Shown: positions 1 through 5,724 of the stretch, one piece after another
How positions within the stretch are numbered: position 1 is the first letter of the stretch
How the letters are laid out: every line of letters begins with the position of its first letter
DNA from: Sulfurivirga sp964427185
GTDB lineage: Bacteria; Pseudomonadota; Gammaproteobacteria; Thiomicrospirales; Thiomicrospiraceae
DNA length: 9,942 nt
NCBI GenBank assembly: GCA_964427185.1
Contig: CAYRSN010000041.1
Span: 1-9,942 of the forward strand
Direction: 5' to 3'
The notes under the pieces: generated by a model
Seen by the model: the letters and a program-made list of their open reading frames with translations, nothing else
Told to the model about the DNA's origin: nothing
Database searches by the model: none
Position numbers and translations under genes: made by a program

Positions 1-23
1 TTTCTAAACAAAGGAGTGCACAA

Positions 24-506
24 ATGATGAAACGACCTTATGTATTGATGTTTTTAATGACCTTTTTAGGCCTGTTGGCCGGATGGGGAGCAGGTGCTTA
101 TCTGGGTAACGCGGGGTTAAAAGCAACCATTGAGTCTATGCCGGCGGCGCCAGTGGTGGTGGCCTCGGAATATGATGCGGAGACTAAAACGGTTGCCTTG
201 ACTTTTAGCAATGTGGGTGGGCAGCCCATCAATATTCTGGGGAAGGCCATCGCTTTTAAGCCGAAAACGGGAGAGGGGTATAAGGTGGCTTATGTGAACT
301 TTGAGCAGCCACTGGTTGTGCCCCCGTTTTCTGTGGAGGTGATGCGTGTTCAGTTGAAAGCAGATACTCAGACGCTGGTAGCGGGGGATGTGGTTGCAAC
401 GACGATTCGATATGCCTATCCCCTGTTGCCTGGCTTGTATGACATGACGCATGTATTTACCAGGGGGCAGCCTTCTCAGCAGGCTGCCTCTGAGACAGAT
501 AAGTAA
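24..506 (+). CDS. Unrecognised membrane-anchored protein, 160 aa
   Basis: I do not recognise the family. Residues about 5-28 form one hydrophobic segment after a short basic N-terminus (KRP). It is rich in small residues, with glycines at 16, 20, 22, 24 and 28, so it may pack against another helix. No lipobox and no clear signal-peptidase site is visible, so I read it as an uncleaved N-in anchor with residues about 40-145 outside the cytoplasm. That part alternates short hydrophobic stretches with turns (around NVGGQPINILG and QPLVVPPFSVEVM), as in an Ig-like or cupredoxin-like beta sandwich. The outline (one anchor plus a beta domain) recalls Cox11-type assembly factors, but there are no cysteines, so copper binding of that kind is excluded. 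AAGGAG at 11-16 lies 7 nt before the start; a second ATG follows at once. Tandem in-frame stops (TAATAA) end it. The next gene starts 14 bp later, so the two probably share a transcript. Confidence 0.8.
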   Translation: MMKRPYVLMFLMTFLGLLAGWGAGAYLGNAGLKATIESMPAAPVVVASEYDAETKTVALTFSNVGGQPINILGKAIAFKPKTGEGYKVAYVNFEQPLVVPPFSVEVMRVQLKADTQTLVAGDVVATTIRYAYPLLPGLYDMTHVFTRGQPSQQAASETDK

Positions 507-520
507 TAAGGGGGCATATC

Positions 521-1204
521 ATGTCAACAACGGCAAAACATCGTGATAAGTTGGAGGTTTTCCTCTATTGGGCCATGCTGTTTTCGGTGGCGGTATTTGT
601 TACGCTCATTATTTTGGGGGTAATCATGCGCCCCTGGCTGCCTGAAGAGGTTGCATTTGTAATGGGTGTTGCGCTGTTCTATCTGCTGGCAAACCGCCTG
701 TTTTTCGGGTATGGCAGTCTAAGTGCCTATCTGGATAAGATCGCCTCAGGAGAGGTAACTGAAGCGGATAAACAGCGAGCCTATGGTAAAAGTGGGGCAC
801 AAAAACATGGCCTGATTGCGCAGCTAACACACTATGGTATCGCAACGATCTGGCTGGATCGGTATGAGCCTTATCGTTATACCTATTTGGCAGTGTATCT
901 TCTGGTGGCCGCACTGGTGGTTGTATTAAATCTGAACTTTGTATCAGGTATCACGACAGGTTCGATTGTGGAAGGCTTTTTCTGGGGTGCGACGGTTGTC
1001 AGTGTATTTGTGCTGGCGGCAGATGTGCTGGTGCGCTGGCAGTATGCATTGACAGTGGTGGAGCCTGTATACGCACAGCTTGCACCTGCGTTGGCTGGCT
1101 CCACAGAGCCGGATGCTCGCACACTGGAGCCAGTATGTCCTGACCCGGATGAGCCTTGTGTCAAAGAGGATATGAAAGCCATGCACTCTTCAGAAAAGCA
1201 CTAA
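521..1204 (+). CDS. Unrecognised four-helix inner-membrane protein, 227 aa
   Basis: The family is not recognised. Four hydrophobic segments are visible at residues about 13-36, 43-63, 121-142 and 147-170. The positive-inside rule (KHRDK at the N-terminus, RW after helix 4) gives an N-in, C-in topology. The loop of about 57 residues between helices 2 and 3 is charged and would be cytoplasmic (LDKIASGEVTEADKQRAYG and on to WLDRYEPYRY). The C-terminal tail (171-227) is acidic and contains a cysteine pair, CPDPDEPC at 206-213, that could bind metal or form a disulfide. No transporter, kinase or oxidase motif is seen. A run of five G at 510-514, 6 nt before ATG, is the ribosome site. The gene lies 14 bp after the preceding one and is followed by a terminator at 1245, so the pair looks like the end of an operon whose start lies upstream of the window. 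Confidence 0.8.
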   Translation: MSTTAKHRDKLEVFLYWAMLFSVAVFVTLIILGVIMRPWLPEEVAFVMGVALFYLLANRLFFGYGSLSAYLDKIASGEVTEADKQRAYGKSGAQKHGLIAQLTHYGIATIWLDRYEPYRYTYLAVYLLVAALVVVLNLNFVSGITTGSIVEGFFWGATVVSVFVLAADVLVRWQYALTVVEPVYAQLAPALAGSTEPDARTLEPVCPDPDEPCVKEDMKAMHSSEKH

Positions 1205-1244
1205 CACGGCCTTGAGCGAGGCAGGTGTTGATAGAAAGGACAAG

Positions 1245-1268
1245 CCCGGCTAAGCGCCGGGTTTTTTT
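1245..1268 (+). terminator. Intrinsic terminator after the 24-1204 gene pair
   Basis: CCCGGC (1245-1250) pairs with GCCGGG (1256-1261) across a 5-nt loop and is followed by seven T (1262-1268). An interrupted hairpin lies just before it (AACAC and GCCT at 1203-1212 with AGGC and GTGTT at 1219-1229) and overlaps the stop codon of the upstream gene. The terminator separates the unknown pair from lolC and argues that no coding start upstream of it belongs to lolC. Confidence 0.85.
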
Positions 1269-1302
1269 GTATACTGCTTTTTCTTTTAAGTGTGCGGACT
1301 CG

Positions 1303-2556
1303 ATGAACAGACTTCCTTTTGAGCTTCAGCTTGGGTTTCGTTATACCCGCGCGAAACGTCGCAATGGCTTTATTTCCTTTATCTCTTTTTCTTCTGTTGC
1401 AGGAATTGCGCTGGGTGTGATGGCGTTGATTGTCGTAATGTCCATTATGAACGGCTTCCAGCATGAACTGCGAGAGCGGATCCTGGGGATGACGGCGCAT
1501 ATGCAGGTTACCGGATATGGGGGACGGCTTTATCAGTGGCAGCAAGTCGCACAGCGCCTTGAAGGCTTACCTCATGTTGTGGGGATGGCGCCTGTGATAG
1601 AAGAGCAGGCTATGCTGAGTCATGCGAAGGCCGTGAAGGGGGTGATGATCCGTGCAATCGATCCGGCATGGGAGCCGCAGGTCTCCAGTATTGACCGAGG
1701 TATGAAAGAGGGGCAGCTATCGAACCTGGAGACGAAGCGTTACAGCATTCTCTTGGGGAAGGATTTGGCCGAGGCGTTAGGTGTGCGGGTTGGGGATAAA
1801 GTGACACTGATTGCGCCGGAAGCTAGTGTGACAGTGATGGGCGTGATGCCGCGTTTTAAGCGTTTCACTGTGGCTGGAATTTTTTCTGTGGGGATGTACG
1901 AGTATGACGCAGGGCTTGCTGTGATGCATATTCGAGATGCTGCCAAAGTGTATCGTTACCCTGAAGGTGCAGTCAGTGCACTGACACTGAAGTTGGATGA
2001 CCTTTTTGCGGTACAGACAGTGCGTAAAGCATTGGCAGCACGGCTGGGAGCTACCTATTACACGGTAGACTGGACACAGCGCCATGCCAACTTTTTCCGT
2101 GCCGTACAGATGGAAAAGCGCATGATGTTTATTGTGTTGGCACTGATTATTATGGTAGCAGCGTTTAATATCGTCTCTATGATGGTGATGGTGGTGACAG
2201 ATAAGCAGAGTGATATTGCAGTTTTGAAAACCCTGGGCGTGACCCCTTTGAGTATTCAGTTGGTGTTTATGGTGCAAGGAGTGATTATCGGCACGCTGGG
2301 AGTGTTAATTGGCGTGGGTCTGGGGGTGGCACTGGCATTGAATATTGATGTAGTGGTGCCCTTTATTGAGCAGTTATTTGGTTTCCACTTTTTCCCGCCG
2401 GATGTGTATTACATTAGCCAGGTTCCTTCAAAGTTGGCTTGGTCAGATGTAGAGTCGGTAGCTTTGCTGGCATTTGTGCTGACCGTTTTAGCAACCCTTT
2501 ATCCTGCTTGGCGTGCAGCAAAGGTTCAGCCCGCGGAGGCATTGCGTTATGAGTGA
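1303..2556 (+). CDS. lolC: Lipoprotein-releasing ABC transporter permease (LolC/LolE family, LolF-like)
   Basis: Membrane subunit of the inner-membrane complex that extracts mature lipoproteins and hands them to the periplasmic chaperone LolA. The 417 aa compare with about 400-415 for E. coli LolC and LolE. Helix 1 is at about 26-49, a periplasmic domain at about 50-272, and helices 2-4 at about 275-298, 317-347 and 382-402. LolC-like parts are the stretch at 172-188 (PEASVTVMGVMPRFKRF), which aligns with the LolC hook that recruits LolA, VFMVQG at 321-326, and the end PAEALRYE. LolE-like parts are DIAVLKTLG at 304-312 and DVYYISQVPSKLAW at 367-380. The mixture, with no second permease gene beside lolD, suggests a LolF-type subunit acting as a homodimer. 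I chose the ATG at 1303 because a GTG start in the same frame at 1225 would translate through the terminator and add 26 residues unlike the family. The ribosome site is weak. The frame overlaps lolD by 8 bp. Confidence 0.93.
   Translation: MNRLPFELQLGFRYTRAKRRNGFISFISFSSVAGIALGVMALIVVMSIMNGFQHELRERILGMTAHMQVTGYGGRLYQWQQVAQRLEGLPHVVGMAPVIEEQAMLSHAKAVKGVMIRAIDPAWEPQVSSIDRGMKEGQLSNLETKRYSILLGKDLAEALGVRVGDKVTLIAPEASVTVMGVMPRFKRFTVAGIFSVGMYEYDAGLAVMHIRDAAKVYRYPEGAVSALTLKLDDLFAVQTVRKALAARLGATYYTVDWTQRHANFFRAVQMEKRMMFIVLALIIMVAAFNIVSMMVMVVTDKQSDIAVLKTLGVTPLSIQLVFMVQGVIIGTLGVLIGVGLGVALALNIDVVVPFIEQLFGFHFFPPDVYYISQVPSKLAWSDVESVALLAFVLTVLATLYPAWRAAKVQPAEALRYE
2535..2539 (+). promoter_or_regulatory. lolD ribosome binding site inside lolC
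   Basis: GGAGG lies 9 nt before the ATG at 2549. It fixes that start over an ATG at 2513 in the same frame and lies within the last codons of the permease gene, which favours translational coupling. Confidence 0.75.
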
Positions 2557-3226
2557 GTGGGTCTTGGAAGCACGGAATTTGAATAAAGTCTATGAAGAGG
2601 AAGCTGTTCGAACTGAAGTGCTTAAGCAGGTGTCACTTCGAGTGCCTAAAGGAGAGACTTGGGCGATCGTGGGGGGTTCAGGTTCAGGCAAAAGCACTCT
2701 GCTTCATTTACTGGGCGGTTTGGATAAGCCGACTTCCGGAGAGGTGCTGCTGCAAGGCAAGCCCTTTTCTTCGCTGAGTGAGGCAGCACGGTGTCGGCGG
2801 CGTAATCAGCTTTTGGGGTTTGTGTATCAGTTTCATTATTTGTTACCTGAGTTCAGTGCTTTAGAGAATGTGATGATGCCTCTGGTGGTTGGGCGCCGCC
2901 CCCTGTCTGAGGCGCGCGCGGCAGCCGAGCACCTGCTTAGTGAGGTGGGGTTATCGCATAGAATGAAGCATAAACCCTCAGAGCTTTCAGGCGGGGAGCG
3001 TCAACGGGTAGCGATTGCACGTGCATTGGTGACCCGGCCTGCCTGTGTGCTTGCTGATGAGCCGACAGGTAACCTGGATAGCCGTACAGCGGCGCAGGTG
3101 TTGGATTTAATGGAAGCACTGAATGCGCAGTTAGGCACAACGCTTCTGGTGGTCACGCATGATCATAAGGTGGCTGAAAGAATGCATCGCACCATTCGGC
3201 TGCAGGATGGTGCGATGCAGATGTGA
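2549..3226 (+). CDS. lolD: Lipoprotein-releasing system ATPase LolD
   Basis: Cytoplasmic ATPase that powers lipoprotein release by the adjacent permease. The 225 aa contain all ABC motifs in order: Walker A GGSGSGKST (42-50), Q-loop at Q94 within YQFHYLLPEFSALENV, signature LSGGE (146-150), Walker B VLADE (167-171) followed by PTGNLD, and the H-loop histidine at 204 (VVTHD). The YQFHYLLPEFSALENV stretch is typical of LolD rather than of the related MacB or FtsE ATPases. The start at 2549 is set by GGAGG at 2535 and gives MSEWVLEARNLNKVY, a normal LolD N-terminus. The ATG overlaps the permease stop in the sequence ATGAGTGA. The last 45 bases of coding sequence include a 13-bp perfect inverted repeat. 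The stop lies 8 bp from the stop of the convergent minus-strand gene. Confidence 0.97.
   Translation: MSEWVLEARNLNKVYEEEAVRTEVLKQVSLRVPKGETWAIVGGSGSGKSTLLHLLGGLDKPTSGEVLLQGKPFSSLSEAARCRRRNQLLGFVYQFHYLLPEFSALENVMMPLVVGRRPLSEARAAAEHLLSEVGLSHRMKHKPSELSGGERQRVAIARALVTRPACVLADEPTGNLDSRTAAQVLDLMEALNAQLGTTLLVVTHDHKVAERMHRTIRLQDGAMQM
3176..3219 (-). terminator. Minus-strand terminator hairpin embedded in the lolD 3' coding end
   Basis: TGCATCGCACCAT (3183-3195) is perfectly repeated in inverse at 3207-3219, giving a 13-bp stem with an 11-nt loop. Read on the minus strand, the hairpin begins 15 bp past the stop of the DUF2892-type gene and is followed by TTCTTTC (complement of 3176-3182), a modest U-rich tract. 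Read on the plus strand there is no T run after the stem, so it is a poorer intrinsic terminator for lolD, though it could stabilise the lolD mRNA 3' end. The function is inferred; the repeat itself is certain. Confidence 0.6.
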
Positions 3227-3234
3227 AGTGAAGT

Positions 3235-3468
3235 TTACTGTTCGGTCTCTGAAGCCGGAGGTGTTTTAACAAATGGGCTGCCGTGTTTCAGGCCAAATTT
3301 TTTCAGGATGCTGACCAGAGGACAGAAGCCTGTCAGTCCTGAAACAATCAGGTTCAACCCCACAAACGCTGTAAGCAGCAGCCATTGAAGATTGACCCAC
3401 ATGGCAAGCGCCAAGCTGACCAGGATAACAGTGCCTGCAAACAACATAACAAAACGTTCGATGGTCAT
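3235..3468 (-). CDS. DUF2892-type small inner-membrane protein
   Basis: The 77-aa protein has two hydrophobic segments (about residues 5-24 and 28-47), then GLTGFCPLVSILKKFG and a short polar tail. The order ERFVMLFAG, WLLLTAFVGLNL, TGFCP is typical of DUF2892 proteins, the membrane module also found at the C-terminus of the YgaP rhodanese. The single conserved cysteine is C49. A sulfur-related role is suggested for some family members, but none is established here. The start at 3468 is chosen because AAGGAG (complement of 3478-3483) lies 9 nt upstream and the family motif begins at once (MTIERF). An ATG 13 codons further out, at 3507, would place that ribosome site inside the gene. The gene is monocistronic, convergent with lolD and divergent from tig. 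I could not find a convincing minus-strand promoter. Confidence 0.88.
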   Translation of the reverse strand: MTIERFVMLFAGTVILVSLALAMWVNLQWLLLTAFVGLNLIVSGLTGFCPLVSILKKFGLKHGSPFVKTPPASETEQ

Positions 3469-3600
3469 GATGGTGTTCTCCTTTTGCTGTTGATGTGTGG
3501 TTAGCATAGCGCCTCACATTTTACACAGGAAATCGTATAAGCATTCGATTATTTGTTTTTACGCGTCTTATGAGTCGATGATTGTGGATGCAAATTCAAG

Positions 3601-3628
3601 TTGTTGTTTTTAGGGGATGCGGTATAAT
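3601..3628 (+). promoter_or_regulatory. Probable sigma-70 promoter for tig
   Basis: A perfect TATAAT lies at 3623-3628. A weak -35 match, TTGTTG, lies at 3601-3606, 16 bp upstream. Transcription would start near 3635, leaving a leader of about 60 nt that contains a short G/C hairpin (AGGG with CCCT near 3645-3657). The rest of the 226-bp divergent gap (3469-3694) is A/T-rich, and I see no tRNA, sRNA or operator in it. Confidence 0.6.
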
Positions 3629-3694
3629 TCGCGCTTTATCTGGAGGGGTGTGTCCCTTTCTTATATAACCCTATTTGAACAAAGTTGAGTCACT

Positions 3695-5002
3695 ATGCAA
3701 GTAAATGTCACAAAACCTGAGTCAGGCTTGGAGCACGAAATTGAAGTTACTTTGCCCACAGAGCAGATTGATGCGGATGTGGCGCGCCGTTTGTCGGAAA
3801 TGCGCCGTACAGTGCGGATGGACGGTTTTCGTCCAGGTAAAGTGCCATTGTCCATTATTAAGAAGCGTTATGGTGCCGGTGTGCGCCAGGAAGTGGTAAA
3901 CGAGGCGGTTTACAAGGCGTTTTATGATGCGGTTGCACAAGAGAACTTGAAAGTGGCAGGCTATCCCCGTTTTGAGTCTCTGGAAGATAAAGGGGAAACC
4001 ATCACGTTTAAAGCAAAGTTTGAAGTGTTCCCAGAAGTTGAATTGCCGAATCTGAACACGCTGGAAGTGGAAAAAATCGTAGGTGAGCTGACAGAGGACG
4101 ATGTAGAAGCCATGATTGAAAAGCTGCGCGAGCAGAAGAAACGCTGGCGCGTGGCAAATGCCAATAAAAAGGCAGCAGATGGCAACCAAGTGATTATTGA
4201 CTTTGAAGGGTTTGTGGACGGCGAACCGTTTGAAGGCGGTAAGGCCGAAGAAGTACCGCTGGTGTTGGGCAGTGGCCGTATGATTCCGGGCTTTGAAGAA
4301 GGTATTATCGGTATGAAAAAAGGGGAAGAAAGAACCATTAAGGTGACTTTCCCTGAGCAGTATCATTCAGAAAGCCTGGCCGGTAAAGAAGCTGAATTCA
4401 AAATCAAAGTGCACTCCGTACAGGTAGCGGAAAAACCTGAACTTGATGAAACGTTTATCAAGGAGTTCGGGGTCGAGGACGGTGATGTAGAAGCCTTCCG
4501 GAAGGAAATTCGTGACAATATGGCGCGTGAGCAAAAGCGTCTGGTCACGGCTCAAAACCGCAGCGCGGTGCTGGAAGCGTTGGATCAGGCCGTTGAAATG
4601 GAGTTGCCTAAGTCTGTTGTAGATCAGGAAATCCAGTCGATGATGCAGAATCAGCTGCGTGAGCTTCAGATGCAGGGTATTGATCCTTCACAGGTCAATC
4701 TGAACCCGGAGGATTTTCGTGAGCGTGCACAGCAGCGTATTCGTTTAGGCTTGATTATTGGCAAACTGATTGAAGCGCTTGACCTGAAGGTAACGCCTGA
4801 AGAAATTGAGGCTTATCTTCTGGAGCAGGGTGCGGCCTATGAAGATCCTCAGGAAGTGCTTGAGTGGTACAAAGCGCATCCGGAGCATATGAAAGAAATC
4901 GAAGCAATTCTGCTTGAAAACAAAGTGGCAGATGCAGTCATGGCACAGGCGAAAGTAAAAGAAGTGAAAAAAAGCTTTGAAGACTTGACGCAAGCTGCCT
5001 AA
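3695..5002 (+). CDS. tig: Trigger factor, ribosome-bound chaperone and prolyl isomerase
   Basis: The protein binds the ribosomal exit tunnel near L23 and shields nascent chains. The 435 aa match the usual length of about 430. Residues 1-115 form the ribosome-binding domain, with the signature GFRPGKVP at 44-51. Residues about 155-242 form the FKBP-like isomerase domain (VIIDFEGFVDGEPFEGG, MIPGFEEGIIGMKKGE, FPEQYH). Residues about 250-430 are the helical chaperone arms, rich in Glu, Lys and Gln. The start MQVNVTKPESGLEHEIEV is the normal N-terminus of the family; the ribosome site is weak (GAG at 3687-3689, 5 nt before ATG). It has its own promoter region and its own terminator, so it appears to be transcribed mainly apart from clpP, as in E. 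coli. Confidence 0.97.
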   Translation: MQVNVTKPESGLEHEIEVTLPTEQIDADVARRLSEMRRTVRMDGFRPGKVPLSIIKKRYGAGVRQEVVNEAVYKAFYDAVAQENLKVAGYPRFESLEDKGETITFKAKFEVFPEVELPNLNTLEVEKIVGELTEDDVEAMIEKLREQKKRWRVANANKKAADGNQVIIDFEGFVDGEPFEGGKAEEVPLVLGSGRMIPGFEEGIIGMKKGEERTIKVTFPEQYHSESLAGKEAEFKIKVHSVQVAEKPELDETFIKEFGVEDGDVEAFRKEIRDNMAREQKRLVTAQNRSAVLEALDQAVEMELPKSVVDQEIQSMMQNQLRELQMQGIDPSQVNLNPEDFRERAQQRIRLGLIIGKLIEALDLKVTPEEIEAYLLEQGAAYEDPQEVLEWYKAHPEHMKEIEAILLENKVADAVMAQAKVKEVKKSFEDLTQAA

Positions 5003-5025
5003 TCCTGTTTCTGTTGTCTTCGTGC

Positions 5026-5056
5026 AAAAGGCTTGTTGTTTGACAAGCCTTTTTTT
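5026..5056 (+). terminator. Intrinsic terminator after tig
   Basis: AGGCTTGT (5029-5036) pairs with ACAAGCCT (5043-5050) around a 6-nt loop, with A residues before it (5026-5028) and six T after it (5051-5056). A TTGACA hexamer (5040-5045) falls across the loop and right arm. If that hexamer is a -35 element for clpP, no good -10 lies at 16-18 bp, so a clpP promoter is not clear. Confidence 0.85.
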
Positions 5057-5095
5057 GCGGTAGGCTATCCCTATTAAACATGTTAGCGTTGAAAA

Positions 5096-5101
5096 AAGGT
5101 G
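5096..5101 (+). promoter_or_regulatory. Ribosome binding site that decides the clpP start
   Basis: AAGGTG lies 8 nt before the ATG at 5110. An ATG in the same frame at 5080 lacks such a site and would place this one inside the gene. Confidence 0.65.
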
Positions 5102-5109
5102 TAATATCC

Positions 5110-5724
5110 ATGTCACAGATTGAAAACACACTGGTGCCCATTGTCATTGAGCAGACCAGCCGCGGCGAGCGTTCGTTTGATATTTATTCGCGACTGCTAA
5201 AAGAGCGCGTCATTTTTCTGGCAGGTCCGGTTGAAGATCATATGGCTAACCTGATTGTGGCGCAGTTGCTGTTTCTGGAATCCGAAAACCCCGAAAAAGA
5301 TATTCACTTGTATATTAACTCGCCTGGCGGGAGTGTCACGGCGGGGATGGCCATTTATGATACGATGAATTTCATCCAGCCCGATGTCAGCACCATGTGT
5401 ATTGGACAGGCTGCCAGTATGGGAGCCTTTTTGCTGGCGGCAGGGGCTCAAGGAAAGCGTTTTGCATTGCCGCATTCACGGGTAATGATTCATCAGCCGT
5501 TGGGCGGTTTTCAGGGGCAGGCCAGTGACATCGAAATTCATGCTAAGGAAATTTTAAAAATACGCGAAACCCTTAATCAGGAGCTGGCAAAAAATACCGG
5601 CCAGCCTCTGGAGCAGATTGAAAAAGATACAGACCGGGATAATTTCATGGGGGCATATGAGGCAAAAGCATATGGCCTGATTGATGAAGTTTTGACCAGC
5701 CGGGTAGGAGTGAAAGATGAGTGA
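5110..5724 (+). CDS. clpP: ATP-dependent Clp protease proteolytic subunit ClpP
   Basis: Serine peptidase that forms two stacked heptameric rings and degrades proteins fed in by ClpX or ClpA. The 204 aa fit the family. The catalytic triad is complete: S103 in GQAASMGA, H128 in VMIHQP and D177 in DRDNF, with the same spacing as E. coli. The N-terminal EQTSRGERSFDIYSRLLKER and the glycine-rich NSPGGSVTAGM (oxyanion region) are intact. The N-terminus before the TLVPIVIEQ stretch is short, so the propeptide is short or absent compared with the 14 residues removed in E. coli. The ATG at 5110 is preferred on its ribosome site; a start at 5080 would add ten residues. The 3' end overlaps clpX by 8 bp, closer than in E. 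coli, where the two are separated by more than 100 bp. I see no sigma-32-like promoter upstream. Confidence 0.97.
   Translation: MSQIENTLVPIVIEQTSRGERSFDIYSRLLKERVIFLAGPVEDHMANLIVAQLLFLESENPEKDIHLYINSPGGSVTAGMAIYDTMNFIQPDVSTMCIGQAASMGAFLLAAGAQGKRFALPHSRVMIHQPLGGFQGQASDIEIHAKEILKIRETLNQELAKNTGQPLEQIEKDTDRDNFMGAYEAKAYGLIDEVLTSRVGVKDE

Noticed and set aside
24..506. Cox11-like copper chaperone or monooxygenase B-subunit fragment
   Set aside because: The topology and beta pattern are loosely similar, but the protein has no cysteines or other visible copper ligands of those families. The resemblance is generic to beta sandwiches.
1777..2277. Open frame of 166 codons antisense to lolC
   Set aside because: Its His- and Cys-rich composition is the reverse reading of ATG/GTG-rich membrane codons. 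It overlaps a well-supported gene entirely.
3469..3600. Minus-strand promoter for the DUF2892-type gene
   Set aside because: TAAAAT- and TATGCT-like hexamers are present, but none has a credible -35 at 16-18 bp.
3722..4366. Long open frame (214 codons) antisense to tig
   Set aside because: It lies wholly opposite a gene of certain identity, has a composition dominated by Phe, His and Leu from reversed codons, and has no family resemblance.
5080..5109. Upstream ATG for clpP
   Set aside because: It has no good ribosome site, while AAGGTG is well placed for the ATG at 5110, whose N-terminus fits the family.
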